In this document: positions 45,061-52,765 of the stretch, piece after piece
Layout of the letters: each line of letters begins with the position of its first letter
Position numbering within the stretch: position 1 is the stretch's first letter
DNA from: Chamaesiphon sp. 336R_metabinner_41
GTDB lineage: Bacteria > Cyanobacteriota > Cyanobacteriia > Cyanobacteriales > Chamaesiphonaceae
Assembly: GCA_025359915.1 (NCBI GenBank)
Contig: JANYDE010000077.1
Span: 1 to 64,000 of the forward strand
Direction: 5' to 3'
Length of the DNA: 64,000 bases
The notes under the pieces: generated by a model
Told to the model about the DNA's origin: nothing
Seen by the model: only the letters and a program-made list of their open reading frames with translations
Database searches by the model: none
Made by a program: the position numbers and the translations under genes

Positions 45061-45283
45061 ATGGAAAGAAATTTTTAGCGATCAATGATATATTTGGAGG
45101 GCAAATTAACATTATTTATCAAGGTGAAGAAACCTTTTTAGCAATGGAGAGAGATAAGCGTATATTGTCGATTTGAGTTTGAGACTATAGTTGCGATCGA
45201 TCCTAGACAAGAATTTAGTACTTTGAGTTGTCGATCGATTAAAATAAAAATAGACCAGATTAACTATACCTAGACTGATTTGT

Positions 45284-45502
45284 ATGACTAAGTTACTGGA
45301 AGAAGCGATCGCACAACTAAAAACCCGTCCGATTAGTGAGCAAGATTCGATTGCTGCCCTGATTCTAGAAGAACTCAACGACGATAATCGATGGGATGAA
45401 TCATTTGCGCGTTCTCCCGATCTGTTGGCTAAACTTGCTGGTGAAGCAATGGCAGAACATCGCGCTGGCAAAACGCAGGAATTAGATCCAGAAACGCTGT
45501 GA
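45284..45502 (+). CDS. small antitoxin, partner of the RelE-like toxin
   Basis: This 72-residue acidic protein (TKLLEEAIAQLKTRPISEQDSIAALILEELNDDNRWDESFARS) matches the small antitoxins commonly paired with RelE/ParE-like toxins in cyanobacteria. It begins at ATG 45284 and its stop overlaps the next gene's start by four bases (ATGA-like overlap at 45,499-45,502). DNA binding by its N-terminal helix and toxin wrapping by its C-terminal tail are expected from the family. Confidence 0.75.
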   Translation: MTKLLEEAIAQLKTRPISEQDSIAALILEELNDDNRWDESFARSPDLLAKLAGEAMAEHRAGKTQELDPETL

Positions 45503-45768
45503 AATCTATTACCACCCCTCAGTTCCGTCAGATGTTTGCCGATCTCCCAAAGCAAATTCAGGATCGGACTCGCAGAGCATATCGCCAATTCCAGCAAGAT
45601 CCCAGTTATCCCAGCTTACGTTTTAAGAAAGTTCATCCCAAACTACCGATTTATTCCGTCCGCATCAATAAAGACTATCGAGCCGTCGGTCAATTAGATG
45701 AAGACTCGATCGTGTGGTTTTGGGTTGGTTCTCATGCCGAATACGATCTGTTACTCGATAACTTTTAG
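45499..45768 (+). CDS. RelE/ParE-superfamily toxin
   Basis: This 89-residue basic protein overlaps its antitoxin by four bases. It has the RelE-fold pattern: helical head (TPQFRQMFADLPKQIQDRTRRAYRQF), then SLRFKKVHPKLPIYSVRINKDYRAVG and WFWVGSHAEYDLLL. The conserved Arg residues in RINKDYRAV and the final HxxYD are kept, so it is probably a working ribosome-dependent mRNA interferase or a ParE-type inhibitor. Confidence 0.85.
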   Translation: MKSITTPQFRQMFADLPKQIQDRTRRAYRQFQQDPSYPSLRFKKVHPKLPIYSVRINKDYRAVGQLDEDSIVWFWVGSHAEYDLLLDNF

Positions 45769-45835
45769 GACTTGCGATCGATGTTCGCATTGCCCGATTT
45801 GGTAAAGCAATGCTGGCGCGATAAAGATAGAATCA

Positions 45836-45863
45836 TTGCCTAGCTTGGAACATAGCTTATAAT
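45836..45863 (+). promoter_or_regulatory. sigma70-type promoter of the 45,912 operon
   Basis: TTGCCT (45,836-45,841) and a perfect TATAAT (45,858-45,863) are 16 bp apart, 48 bp before the ATG. The ribosome site AGAGG is nine bases before the start at 45,912. Confidence 0.65.
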
Positions 45864-45911
45864 AGTAGAATCGAGACTCGATCATAGATCGAAGAACAGA
45901 GGTATTAACCT

Positions 45912-46130
45912 ATGGACACAGCCTTTCCCCCTGAACTAGAGCTTTCGCAAGAGAAAGACACCCACCAGCAAGAAATACAAGAGAAAGAGATTGATACTAT
46001 CCTTGCCCAGATTGGACTTAGCGATCTTCGTATTCAAGCAGATCAGGCAGAGACCGTTGACCTTTGGTCTGCCTTCAGCAATCGATTAAAAGTAGATACA
46101 AGAAAGATGATTTCAAGCTTGACATCGTGA
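45912..46130 (+). CDS. small hypothetical protein (72 aa)
   Basis: The acidic, glutamine-rich N-terminal half (DTHQQEIQEKEIDTILAQIGL) and a more hydrophobic C-terminal half show no motif I recognise. It is 12 bp before the DUF433 gene and probably in one transcript with the DUF433/DUF5615 pair. It may be a third component of that locus or an unrelated small protein; the good promoter and ribosome site support real expression. Confidence 0.55.
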   Translation: MDTAFPPELELSQEKDTHQQEIQEKEIDTILAQIGLSDLRIQADQAETVDLWSAFSNRLKVDTRKMISSLTS

Positions 46131-46141
46131 GGAATTAAACA

Positions 46142-46477
46142 ATGCTGTTAATCGTATCGCAAACTATCCCGATCGAACTTGATGCCGATGGTGTCGCCAG
46201 AGTAGGTAAAACACGAGTAACCCTAGATACAGTCGTTGCAGCCTTCAATCAAGGTGCAACTGCCGAAGAAATTGTCTATCGATATCCAGCACTGAAATTA
46301 TCAGACGTTTACAGCACTATCAGTTTTTATCTAAATCATCAACAAGAAGTTGGTGAATACCTACAACAACGACAACAACAAGCGCAAGAGATCAGACTTG
46401 TCAACGAGCAAAAATTTGACCCCCAAGGATTGCGAAATAGATTGTTAGCCCGTCGAGCAGAAAAATTGGTATGTTGA
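46142..46477 (+). CDS. DUF433-family antitoxin-like protein
   Basis: The 111-residue protein shows the DUF433 pattern: ADGVARVGKTRVTLDTVVAAFNQGATAEEIVYRYPALKLSDVY (about 15-60), a helix-turn-helix-like fold. DUF433 proteins are found next to DUF5615 PIN-like proteins and behave as VapB/MazE-like partners. Its stop overlaps the next gene's start by seven bases, which supports a pair. Confidence 0.85.
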   Translation: MLLIVSQTIPIELDADGVARVGKTRVTLDTVVAAFNQGATAEEIVYRYPALKLSDVYSTISFYLNHQQEVGEYLQQRQQQAQEIRLVNEQKFDPQGLRNRLLARRAEKLVC

Positions 46478-47106
46478 AACTGCTTGCGGATGAAAATTTT
46501 GACAACACAATTCTGCGAGGACTATTACGTCGCCAACCAGATATCGATATTATTCGCGTTCAGGATACCGAGTTATACGGTGCGAACTATCCAACTGTAT
46601 TGGCTTGGGCTGCCCAAGAAAATCGGATACTTTTGACTCATGATGTAGCGACAATTACTCGCTACGCTTACGAACGCATTGCCAAAGAGCAATTGATGCC
46701 TGGAGTGATTGAAGTCGTGTCAGGTTCGCAAGTTGGACGGGTAATTGAAGATATTTTAATGCTGTTGGAATGCTCCTTTGATGGAGAGTTATCAAATCAG
46801 ATTTATTATCTACCTTTCTATTTTTTTATGGGAAAATTAACTGAGATGACGCTATCTGAATTGATTCCTGGTGCGCGACGACTTTCTATTGTAGAAAAAC
46901 TCCAACTAATTCAGATTCTTGCAGCCGATTTAGATATTTCGCCACTAGAGCCATTCAAAACATATGATGTACATGGTCGATATGATGATTTTGGTGCTGC
47001 TAAAGTTTTAATGGAAATTTTGAATCGAGCGAAGTTAGATCGAGAACTTTCTGAATTGGGCATGGTTGATGATACCGAAATATCCCATCAGAAAAATGAG
47101 TTGTGA
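46471..47106 (+). CDS. DUF5615 PIN-like nuclease fused to a second small domain
   Basis: Residues 1-115 are a DUF5615 PIN-like protein: LLADENFDN (acidic residues 6-8), RVQDTELYGA and RILLTHDVATI (about 50-60). Its usual end is ECSFDGExxNQIYYLP. The frame instead continues through FYFF and a run of T into residues 120-211, a second domain (MTLSELIPGARRLSIVEKLQLIQILAADL, PLEPFKTYDV). This domain is known as a separate small protein in cyanobacteria. The fusion is in frame; toxin activity is inferred only from the family. Confidence 0.78.
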   Translation: MLKLLADENFDNTILRGLLRRQPDIDIIRVQDTELYGANYPTVLAWAAQENRILLTHDVATITRYAYERIAKEQLMPGVIEVVSGSQVGRVIEDILMLLECSFDGELSNQIYYLPFYFFMGKLTEMTLSELIPGARRLSIVEKLQLIQILAADLDISPLEPFKTYDVHGRYDDFGAAKVLMEILNRAKLDRELSELGMVDDTEISHQKNEL

Positions 47107-47165
47107 CAGCTAAATCCAAGCTTCGATCATGTCTGAAGATCGATCGTTTAGATAATAGTACTGAT

Positions 47166-47497
47166 ATGCGTGTCTCATCGTTCTTTGCTGGTATCGGCAG
47201 TTTCGATCTCGGCTTGGAAAGAGCAGGAATGAACGTTGTATTTCAATGCGAACTAGATCCTTTTTGCCAACAGATCCTCAAACGCCACTGGCCGCACGTA
47301 CCTCTACATGACGACATCACCCCCTCAACCCAGCAACTATCCCTGCTGCTGACCTATGGTGCGCCGGGTGGCCGTGCCAAGACCTCAGCACCGCCAACAC
47401 AGAACGAACGGGATTGTCTGGAAAACGAAGTGGTTTCAACCACTTTGAGTATAGGGATCAATTATCAAACATTAGAGTTGTGTTATCAGAAGATTAA
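47166..47497 (+). pseudogene. C5 cytosine DNA methyltransferase, N-terminal stub with frameshift
   Basis: From ATG 47,166 the text MRVSSFFAGIGSFDLGLERAG and CELDPFCQQILKRHWPHV is motif I-II of a Dcm-like methyltransferase. At the C5 run (47,320-47,324) the frame slips: the next frame reads DLWCAGWPCQDLSTANT, the catalytic PCQ motif IV. The combined text is thus one base short at the C run. After KRSGF the similarity stops, and the last two-thirds of the enzyme is gone. The gene is dead in at least two ways. Confidence 0.8.
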
Positions 47498-47543
47498 TAC
47501 AACTCTGATGTTGTCTAGGGCTTCGTTCCCAATTTCGATAACC

Positions 47544-47963
47544 GTGACTTTACACCCATTTGACGATCGAGGAAATTTGCCCTCTGGTGTCTACTAAGTA
47601 AGTTGGACTGATTTTCAAGTAAGGTTCGCGAACAATTCTCACCGACAACAGATTCTAGTTGGGTTAAAGCAGGCTCTTAGGGAACTGGCGATTGCAGGTT
47701 GTCACACTGTTTATATTGGTGGGAGTTTTGTTACTAGTAAAGAGCAGCCGAATGATTTTGATGGCTGTTTCGATCCGATGACAGTAGATTTGTATAGTCT
47801 AGATCCGGTTTTTGATAGTGCCGCCGCCCAACAAGATCGGTTGGGAGGAGATCTGAAACCCAATCCCAATTTTGTTGGTTTCTTTCAAACAGATAGAGAT
47901 GGTAATTCTAGAGGAGTTGCCCTTGATCGATCCTCGCGAAGTATTGCATTCACCGTAATTTAA
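47544..47963 (+). pseudogene. DUF6932-family gene with one in-frame stop
   Basis: GTG at 47,544 opens the frame MTLHPFDDRGNLPSGVY, stops at TAA (47,595-47,597), then continues in the same frame as VSWTDFQVRFANNSHRQQILVGL and GGSFVTSKEQPNDFDGCF to TAA at 47,961-47,963. The usual text at the stop is PGxYQVSW, so CAA has become TAA. The rest is intact (about 139 codons). The family is a nucleotidyltransferase-like, GSFV-type protein often paired with an XRE regulator, which is the next gene here. Confidence 0.78.
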
Positions 47964-47979
47964 ACCTGGAAAATGAGCC

Positions 47980-48463
47980 ATGATCCAAAATGAGCGTCAA
48001 TATAAAGTTACTAAAGCTAAGTTGAAAGATTTAGAGCAAGAGTTATCGAAACTCTTGGAAAATCGAGAATCAGCGACTAATAGTCATCCTCGCTTGATGA
48101 GAATGCAAAGTGCAGCTTTGGAAGATCAAATTCAGGTGATGTATGAAGAGATAACCGAGTACGAGAATTTAAGAGATAGTAAAGTAAGGATTACGATCGT
48201 TGGCGTAGCCTACCGGAGGTAATCGTCTATCAGAAATACCGATCGCATTAATTAAAGCGAGAATTTCAGCCGGAATGACTCAAGGAGAACTAGCAGATAC
48301 GATCGGGATTAAAGAACAACAGATTCAGCGATATGAAGCCAATCATTATCAGGCAGTGGGATTTGATCGATTGTTAGAGATTGCTAAAATTCTATCGATT
48401 CTCGTACCGAGAGGCTACGCCAACGAATTAGTTGATGAAGTCGTGCTGCAACCTAGTCGTTAA
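47980..48463 (+). pseudogene. coiled-coil/XRE-type HTH regulator split by a repeat insertion
   Basis: The first part (47,980 to about 48,185; MIQNERQYKVTKAKLKDLEQELSKLL) is a coiled-coil head. The second part (from about 48,230) reads LSEIPIALIKARISAGMTQGELADTIGI and EQQIQRYEANHY, an XRE helix-turn-helix. They are in different frames and separated by a 40-bp insert carrying the 28-bp dispersed repeat and a stop. A second repeat fragment (PRGYAN) lies near 48,410. The gene pairs with the DUF6932 gene upstream; both appear to be broken. Confidence 0.78.
48196..48223. repeat. 28-bp dispersed repeat inserted in the XRE gene
   Basis: Exact reverse complement of 39,697-39,724. Flanking bases gattac/gtaatc extend it as a short inverted repeat. 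Confidence 0.85.
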
Positions 48464-49025
48464 TCTGCTCACAGTCAACGAGAAGTGAGATTTAAAATCT
48501 ACTTCTGGATAATCGATCGATGAACCATTTAATAATGACGATGGCTGATTCTTTAAATACCTGTCAAAGAACGCCAGCGTATAGGTATTAACAATATGCA
48601 GAGTGCGCTTGCCCTTCAACTTGCCGCGCTCTGGCAACAGCGCACTGAGCGGCGACAAGAGCGGATAATCACCAAAGTCATTGTGGAGAACACCCGCAAG
48701 CTTGAGATGAAAAGCTGGTGCGTTGACACCTCGGTATAGCGTGTCGAGACGCGATAGATTGTTCCCTCGCCACGATTTAGTGTCACTTTGCATAAACATA
48801 AAATGATAAATCGCTCGATATAACGCGCCCATCAGGAAAAACTGTGAATGCCGCAGCATAAGGATGATCGATCGAAATCGCAATATAACCTGAACTCGCT
48901 AGTGCTTCCATCTGACTAAAACTAGCCGTTCGGTAACTCTGTCCGCCGTGGGAATAAATAACTACAGGATAAGGAGATCGATCGTCTCGAATTGGTGCAT
49001 TTCCATAAGTATGCGTGGTTGTCAA
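48428..49025 (-). pseudogene. PAF-acetylhydrolase-like alpha/beta hydrolase, middle deleted
   Basis: On the minus strand the first part (49,025 to about 48,835) reads YPVVIYSHGGQSYRTASFSQMEALASSGYIAISIDHP, the head of a dienelactone/PAF-acetylhydrolase-like enzyme. The second part, in another frame, reads GALYRAIYHFMFMQSD and GVLHNDFGDYPLLSPL, then NTYTLAFFDRYLK, its C-terminal part. The segment with the GHSxGG nucleophile (about 90 residues) is absent. A short DGR/DGA-type repeat (gatgggcg) at the junction suggests deletion by recombination. Confidence 0.75.
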
Positions 49026-49194
49026 GCGTAAATGATCCAGTATGACTATCTTTGATTGATTTTATGCTTTATGGCTCGATCCCTAATCTTGCCGCCAACT
49101 CTTCCTAGATTTTTGAATTTGGAATTGCTGAGAGATTTGCGGTCTGTAAAGCGATCGCTGTAGAATACCTGTGCCGATCGTGTACGAGTGGAAT

Positions 49195-50223
49195 ATGGAT
49201 TATCAAGAAGCAGGTGTCGATGTTGTAGCGGGGAGAGCGTTTGTCGAAAACATCAAAAACCTCGTTCAAAGTACTCATCGTCCTGGAGTTTTAGGCGGCT
49301 TAGGTGGCTTTAGCGGCTGGTTTGAGTTACCAACAGGCTATCAGCAGCCAGTGCTGGTATCGGGAACGGATGGGGTGGGTACCAAGCTCAAAATCGCTCA
49401 AGAATTGGATAATCATGCTTCCATCGGCATTGATTTGGTGGCAATGTGCGTTAATGATATTCTCACATGTGGAGCTGAACCACTATATTTCCTCGATTAT
49501 CTAGCAACTGGTAAACTCAATTCCACCCAACTTACTCAGGTAGTGGCGGGAATTGCCGATGGTTGTCGCCAAGCTGGTTGCGCACTGCTCGGTGGAGAAA
49601 CTGCGGAGATGCCAGGATTTTATCAATTAGGCGAATACGATTTGGCTGGCTTTGCGGTAGGAATTGCCGAAAAGAGTAAACTAATCGATGGTTCCCAAAT
49701 TCAAGTCGGGGATGTTGCGATCGGATTAGCTAGTAGTGGTATTCATAGTAATGGCTATAGTCTTGTCCGCAAAATTGTCCAAGATGGCGGCTATGGGTGG
49801 GAGGATACCCCCAGTCGCTTGGAAGGGCGGAATTTGGGTCAGGTATACCTAACACCGACTCAAATCTATGTGAAGCCCATTCTAGCGGCGATCGCGCAAC
49901 AATTACCTATTCACGGGATGGCACATATTACGGGTGGTGGTTTACCAGAGAATTTACCCCGCTGTCTAGGTGCTCATCATTCGATTGAGATGAATCTCCA
50001 GGGTTGGCAAGTTCCCCCTGCGTTTCAATGGTTAGCTGAGGCGGGAAATGTTGCACCTGTAGATATGTTCAATACTTTTAATATGGGAATTGGCTATGTT
50101 GTAATTGTCCCCGCAATGGCTGTCAGTGACTCAATCTCATTTTTTAAGTCACAACAAATTGACGCTTACTCAATTGGGGTTGTAGTTGCAGGGGATCGAT
50201 CTTTGATTGGAATGCCTGGGTAG
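49195..50223 (+). CDS. purM: phosphoribosylformylglycinamidine cyclo-ligase
   Basis: From ATG at 49,195 ([17 protein letters not shown]) the protein has 342 residues, the usual length; the GTG at 49,171 is less likely. Signature parts are [15 protein letters not shown] (about 55-70), [25 protein letters not shown] (about 85-109), [15 protein letters not shown] and [14 protein letters not shown]. PurM closes the imidazole ring to make AIR in purine synthesis. Upstream DNA is the decayed hydrolase; no other pur gene is adjacent. Confidence 0.96.
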   Translation: MDYQEAGVDVVAGRAFVENIKNLVQSTHRPGVLGGLGGFSGWFELPTGYQQPVLVSGTDGVGTKLKIAQELDNHASIGIDLVAMCVNDILTCGAEPLYFLDYLATGKLNSTQLTQVVAGIADGCRQAGCALLGGETAEMPGFYQLGEYDLAGFAVGIAEKSKLIDGSQIQVGDVAIGLASSGIHSNGYSLVRKIVQDGGYGWEDTPSRLEGRNLGQVYLTPTQIYVKPILAAIAQQLPIHGMAHITGGGLPENLPRCLGAHHSIEMNLQGWQVPPAFQWLAEAGNVAPVDMFNTFNMGIGYVVIVPAMAVSDSISFFKSQQIDAYSIGVVVAGDRSLIGMPG

Positions 50224-50265
50224 GGAGTTGGGTGACTAGGAGACTGGGTAATAGGGGAGATTGTT

Positions 50266-50301
50266 TTACCCTTTACCCTTTACCCTCTCCCCTATTACCC
50301 T
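50266..50301. repeat. heptanucleotide tandem repeat (TACCCTT type)
   Basis: Copies of taccctt and cccctat follow gtaatagggg-type units; the left and right parts are partly inverted. It lies between convergent purM and the next gene. Confidence 0.75.
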
Positions 50302-50900
50302 TCAGCCCCAATAAGATCGACTTCCAACCAGTTACTCAATTCTCGCGCTAGCCATTTAATCTCACGCTTAGTCAGATCTTGTCCACTACTAAAAATTCTG
50401 ACAGGATCTGACTGACGCAATTCCACCATCAGAGTGACTTTGGAGACTTCAGCATCAGGATGTTGATAGGTATCGACAATGATTTGACTAATTTCTCTAG
50501 TTTTGAGATGTTTGGGACGACCTCGATCGAGACCGTATAGATGCTGCGATAATGTCAATTGTTGTCGATCGATTGTCAAAATCGTTTCTGATAAAAATTT
50601 GTCTGCCAGATCGAATGACAACCGCCAAGCACCTTTCAATAGCCATAGTGTAAATGGCAATACAAACATTAATGCCACACCCAATCCGATTTTGATGGCG
50701 ACATCTGTCTTCGGGACTGCCAATTGGATCGATAAATAGATTGTCAGGATGCTCGAAAATAGCACAACAAAATTAATGCCCCCAGCTAATCCTAGCTGAT
50801 GAACTGCTTCTCGATCCGGTCGAAATCGAGCCGGAATCGTCAATTGGAATCGATCGACTTTACTCGTAAGTTGAATTTTACTCCCTGAAGGTTGACGCAT
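50295..50900 (-). CDS. conserved membrane protein with PH-like C-terminal half
   Basis: The 201-residue protein has two transmembrane helices (about 40-60 and 70-92, VVLFSSILTIYLSIQL and IGLGVALMFVLPFTLWLL). The soluble C-terminal half has a beta-rich pattern (TILTIDRQQLTLSQHLYGL...SQIIVDTY...VTLMVELRQSDPVRIFSS) resembling bacterial PH-like domains. The end is helical and acidic (LARELSNWLEVDLIG). I know similar cyanobacterial hypotheticals but no function. Confidence 0.68.
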   Translation of the reverse strand: MRQPSGSKIQLTSKVDRFQLTIPARFRPDREAVHQLGLAGGINFVVLFSSILTIYLSIQLAVPKTDVAIKIGLGVALMFVLPFTLWLLKGAWRLSFDLADKFLSETILTIDRQQLTLSQHLYGLDRGRPKHLKTREISQIIVDTYQHPDAEVSKVTLMVELRQSDPVRIFSSGQDLTKREIKWLARELSNWLEVDLIGAEG

Positions 50901-51083
50901 GAAAATTAGTTAATAGTTGATAGTTGTTGGCGGTAGCGGAGCGTTTGCCTGTGCCTAAGAGGGTGTTTGAAAAGTCAAATTTGTTACGCCGAAACCCTAG
51001 AGAATTCCCCAACCCCCTTAAAAAGCGGCGCACTTTTGGACGGGTTCCCCCTTTCTTCGCTAAACCGCTAAACCACTAAACCG

Positions 51084-52286
51084 CTAATTAAATTCGGCAT
51101 TTTGAGCGATTGGAGATTGAATAGATTGTGGTGATTGCCGTTCGCTGGCGAAGCTAGAACCGTTGAGCTGTTGTTGTAGGGATTGGTGACGATCGATGAC
51201 AACTCCTGGCGATTTAGCGGCAGGGGTAAACTGCTCGTGAGTCCACAATATCCATCGAGCATCAGCAACAATTTCAGCCAACTGTCGTGGTTGACTGGTG
51301 AGATAAATACCCGCGACTGAGCACGTTGTTGAAGCTGGGTTTGGTTCCGCCATCTGCACTGCTGCAAGAGTTTCCAATACCTGTCGATCTCCCGCAATTA
51401 ATCCCGTGCCTGCCGTCCACAATTTGACATTGAGACTGGTAGATTTACTGGCATAGAAATAGAGCGTACAAGCGGCGATTACCGCTTGCTCGAAGTCGGC
51501 AGCATCCCAAGTCGCACCGCTGTCTAGTACAATTGTCAGATCTTGTCCGCCACGATCGATCTCTAGTTCTCTCACCTGAAATTCCCCATACCGCGCACTC
51601 GTGCGCCAATGAATTAACCGCATAGAATCGCCATAACGGTAAGGACGTAACGATCGAGTAATCCCCTCTGTTGCGGCTTCGAGACGATGATTGGCAGACC
51701 GACGATCGGTCTCTCGCGCACTAACTAGTCCATCGATTAAGGGGCAGCGATCTAATTTCAGGACTTGAGGATAAACATGGGCGATCGCTGGCACTAGACG
51801 ATCTCGCCGACACCAAAATAAGCCGATCGGTGCACCACTTCTGAGTGCGACTTTTCCCCACTGATATACACCTCTTTGCTCCGTAGGCTGACGATAGACC
51901 CATCGATGTTCGGATTGAGCTAAAATTTGCTCTACCGTCGTTTGGGGACGATTTGCGGTGGTTAAGGGGGTGAGATCTTGGACTTGGAATAAAGTTTGCA
52001 CACGGGAAGTCGGATTGTGTACGACGATCTCGACTTCCAACTCTGCTCCGGCTGTCACTGGTAAAATAGCCTTACGACTTACTGTCAAAGCTTGGATCGA
52101 TCGAGCTGGTAAAATCGCTCCGACACCCAATAATGCTACTCCCACGCCACTCAATACATACAGCCAGCCTGCCATCGTATTCGTCGCCGCACCAAAGAAG
52201 CAAATCGTCAGTACCATCAACAGCCAGCCAGCATAGGCGGGATTTACCCAGTTCGTTTCTAGCCATTTTGTCGCACGGTTGAGCAT
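51084..52286 (-). CDS. DUF58-domain protein
   Basis: The 400-residue protein has two N-terminal transmembrane helices (about 18-60). A beta-sandwich region (VTAGAELEVEIVVHNPTSRVQTLFQV) and the DUF58 core follow: RPYRYGDSMRLIHWRTSARYGEFQVRELEIDRGGQDLTIVLD (about 200-245). This is a VWA-like partner domain of MoxR ATPases, usually linked to cell envelope or protein assembly. Its likely MoxR partner is about 20 kb away at 30,368. A TAAACCGC repeat array flanks its stop codon. Confidence 0.88.
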   Translation of the reverse strand: MLNRATKWLETNWVNPAYAGWLLMVLTICFFGAATNTMAGWLYVLSGVGVALLGVGAILPARSIQALTVSRKAILPVTAGAELEVEIVVHNPTSRVQTLFQVQDLTPLTTANRPQTTVEQILAQSEHRWVYRQPTEQRGVYQWGKVALRSGAPIGLFWCRRDRLVPAIAHVYPQVLKLDRCPLIDGLVSARETDRRSANHRLEAATEGITRSLRPYRYGDSMRLIHWRTSARYGEFQVRELEIDRGGQDLTIVLDSGATWDAADFEQAVIAACTLYFYASKSTSLNVKLWTAGTGLIAGDRQVLETLAAVQMAEPNPASTTCSVAGIYLTSQPRQLAEIVADARWILWTHEQFTPAAKSPGVVIDRHQSLQQQLNGSSFASERQSPQSIQSPIAQNAEFN

Positions 52287-52765
52287 GAGAATTTAGATTC
52301 AGAGATTTCTATTCTGGAATACTACGTCAACGAGATTAACCATTGATATTATTTAGAGTACCCACTCGATCGCTATTTCTCTTCGGATCCAGATTCAATG
52401 TCTGGCGGTGATGAATTGAAGTATGAACAATTCAGAGGGGGGAGCATAAAATCCAAAAATAATACATCATAAATTCAGCAACGTTCAAAGTCTCTCAGAT
52501 CTTGAGACAGCAAAATTTTGGACGATCTCAAAAATTGGATCGATCCCAATGGGCACAAACGCGGTAAAATTTGTAACTATGCATCTTACGTATGGTGTCA
52601 ATTTGCGACGCGGCTCTGCTGCCAAGGCCATACAAACAATTTTGCCGATTATCAATTATGCTCCGACGAAGAGGCTTTTACCAACGCCAACAACTATCAA
52701 CTGGCTTAATCATAGATTCAGGGGATCGATCCAGTTTTCGAGTGACTTTCAATAGCTAATAATTC
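52287..52765. other. spacer with no supported gene
   Basis: This 479-bp spacer lies between divergent DUF58 and GT39 genes and must contain both promoters. Two overlapping small frames (52,518-52,709 and 52,549-52,755) have no ribosome site, unlike text in both frames and no motif; they may be a worn gene fragment. No tandem repeat is present. Confidence 0.5.

Noticed and set aside
45112-45597. 161-aa minus-strand ORF over the RelE-type pair
   Set aside because: It is antisense to two well-supported overlapping toxin-antitoxin genes and has serine-rich, unlikely composition.
30368-52286. MoxR and DUF58 genes as one operon
   Set aside because: They are about 20 kb apart with many unrelated genes between; a functional link is possible, but an operon is not.
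52518-52755. Two small overlapping ORFs before the GT39 gene
   Set aside because: No ribosome site, no motif, and neither frame stands out; kept only as unexplained spacer.
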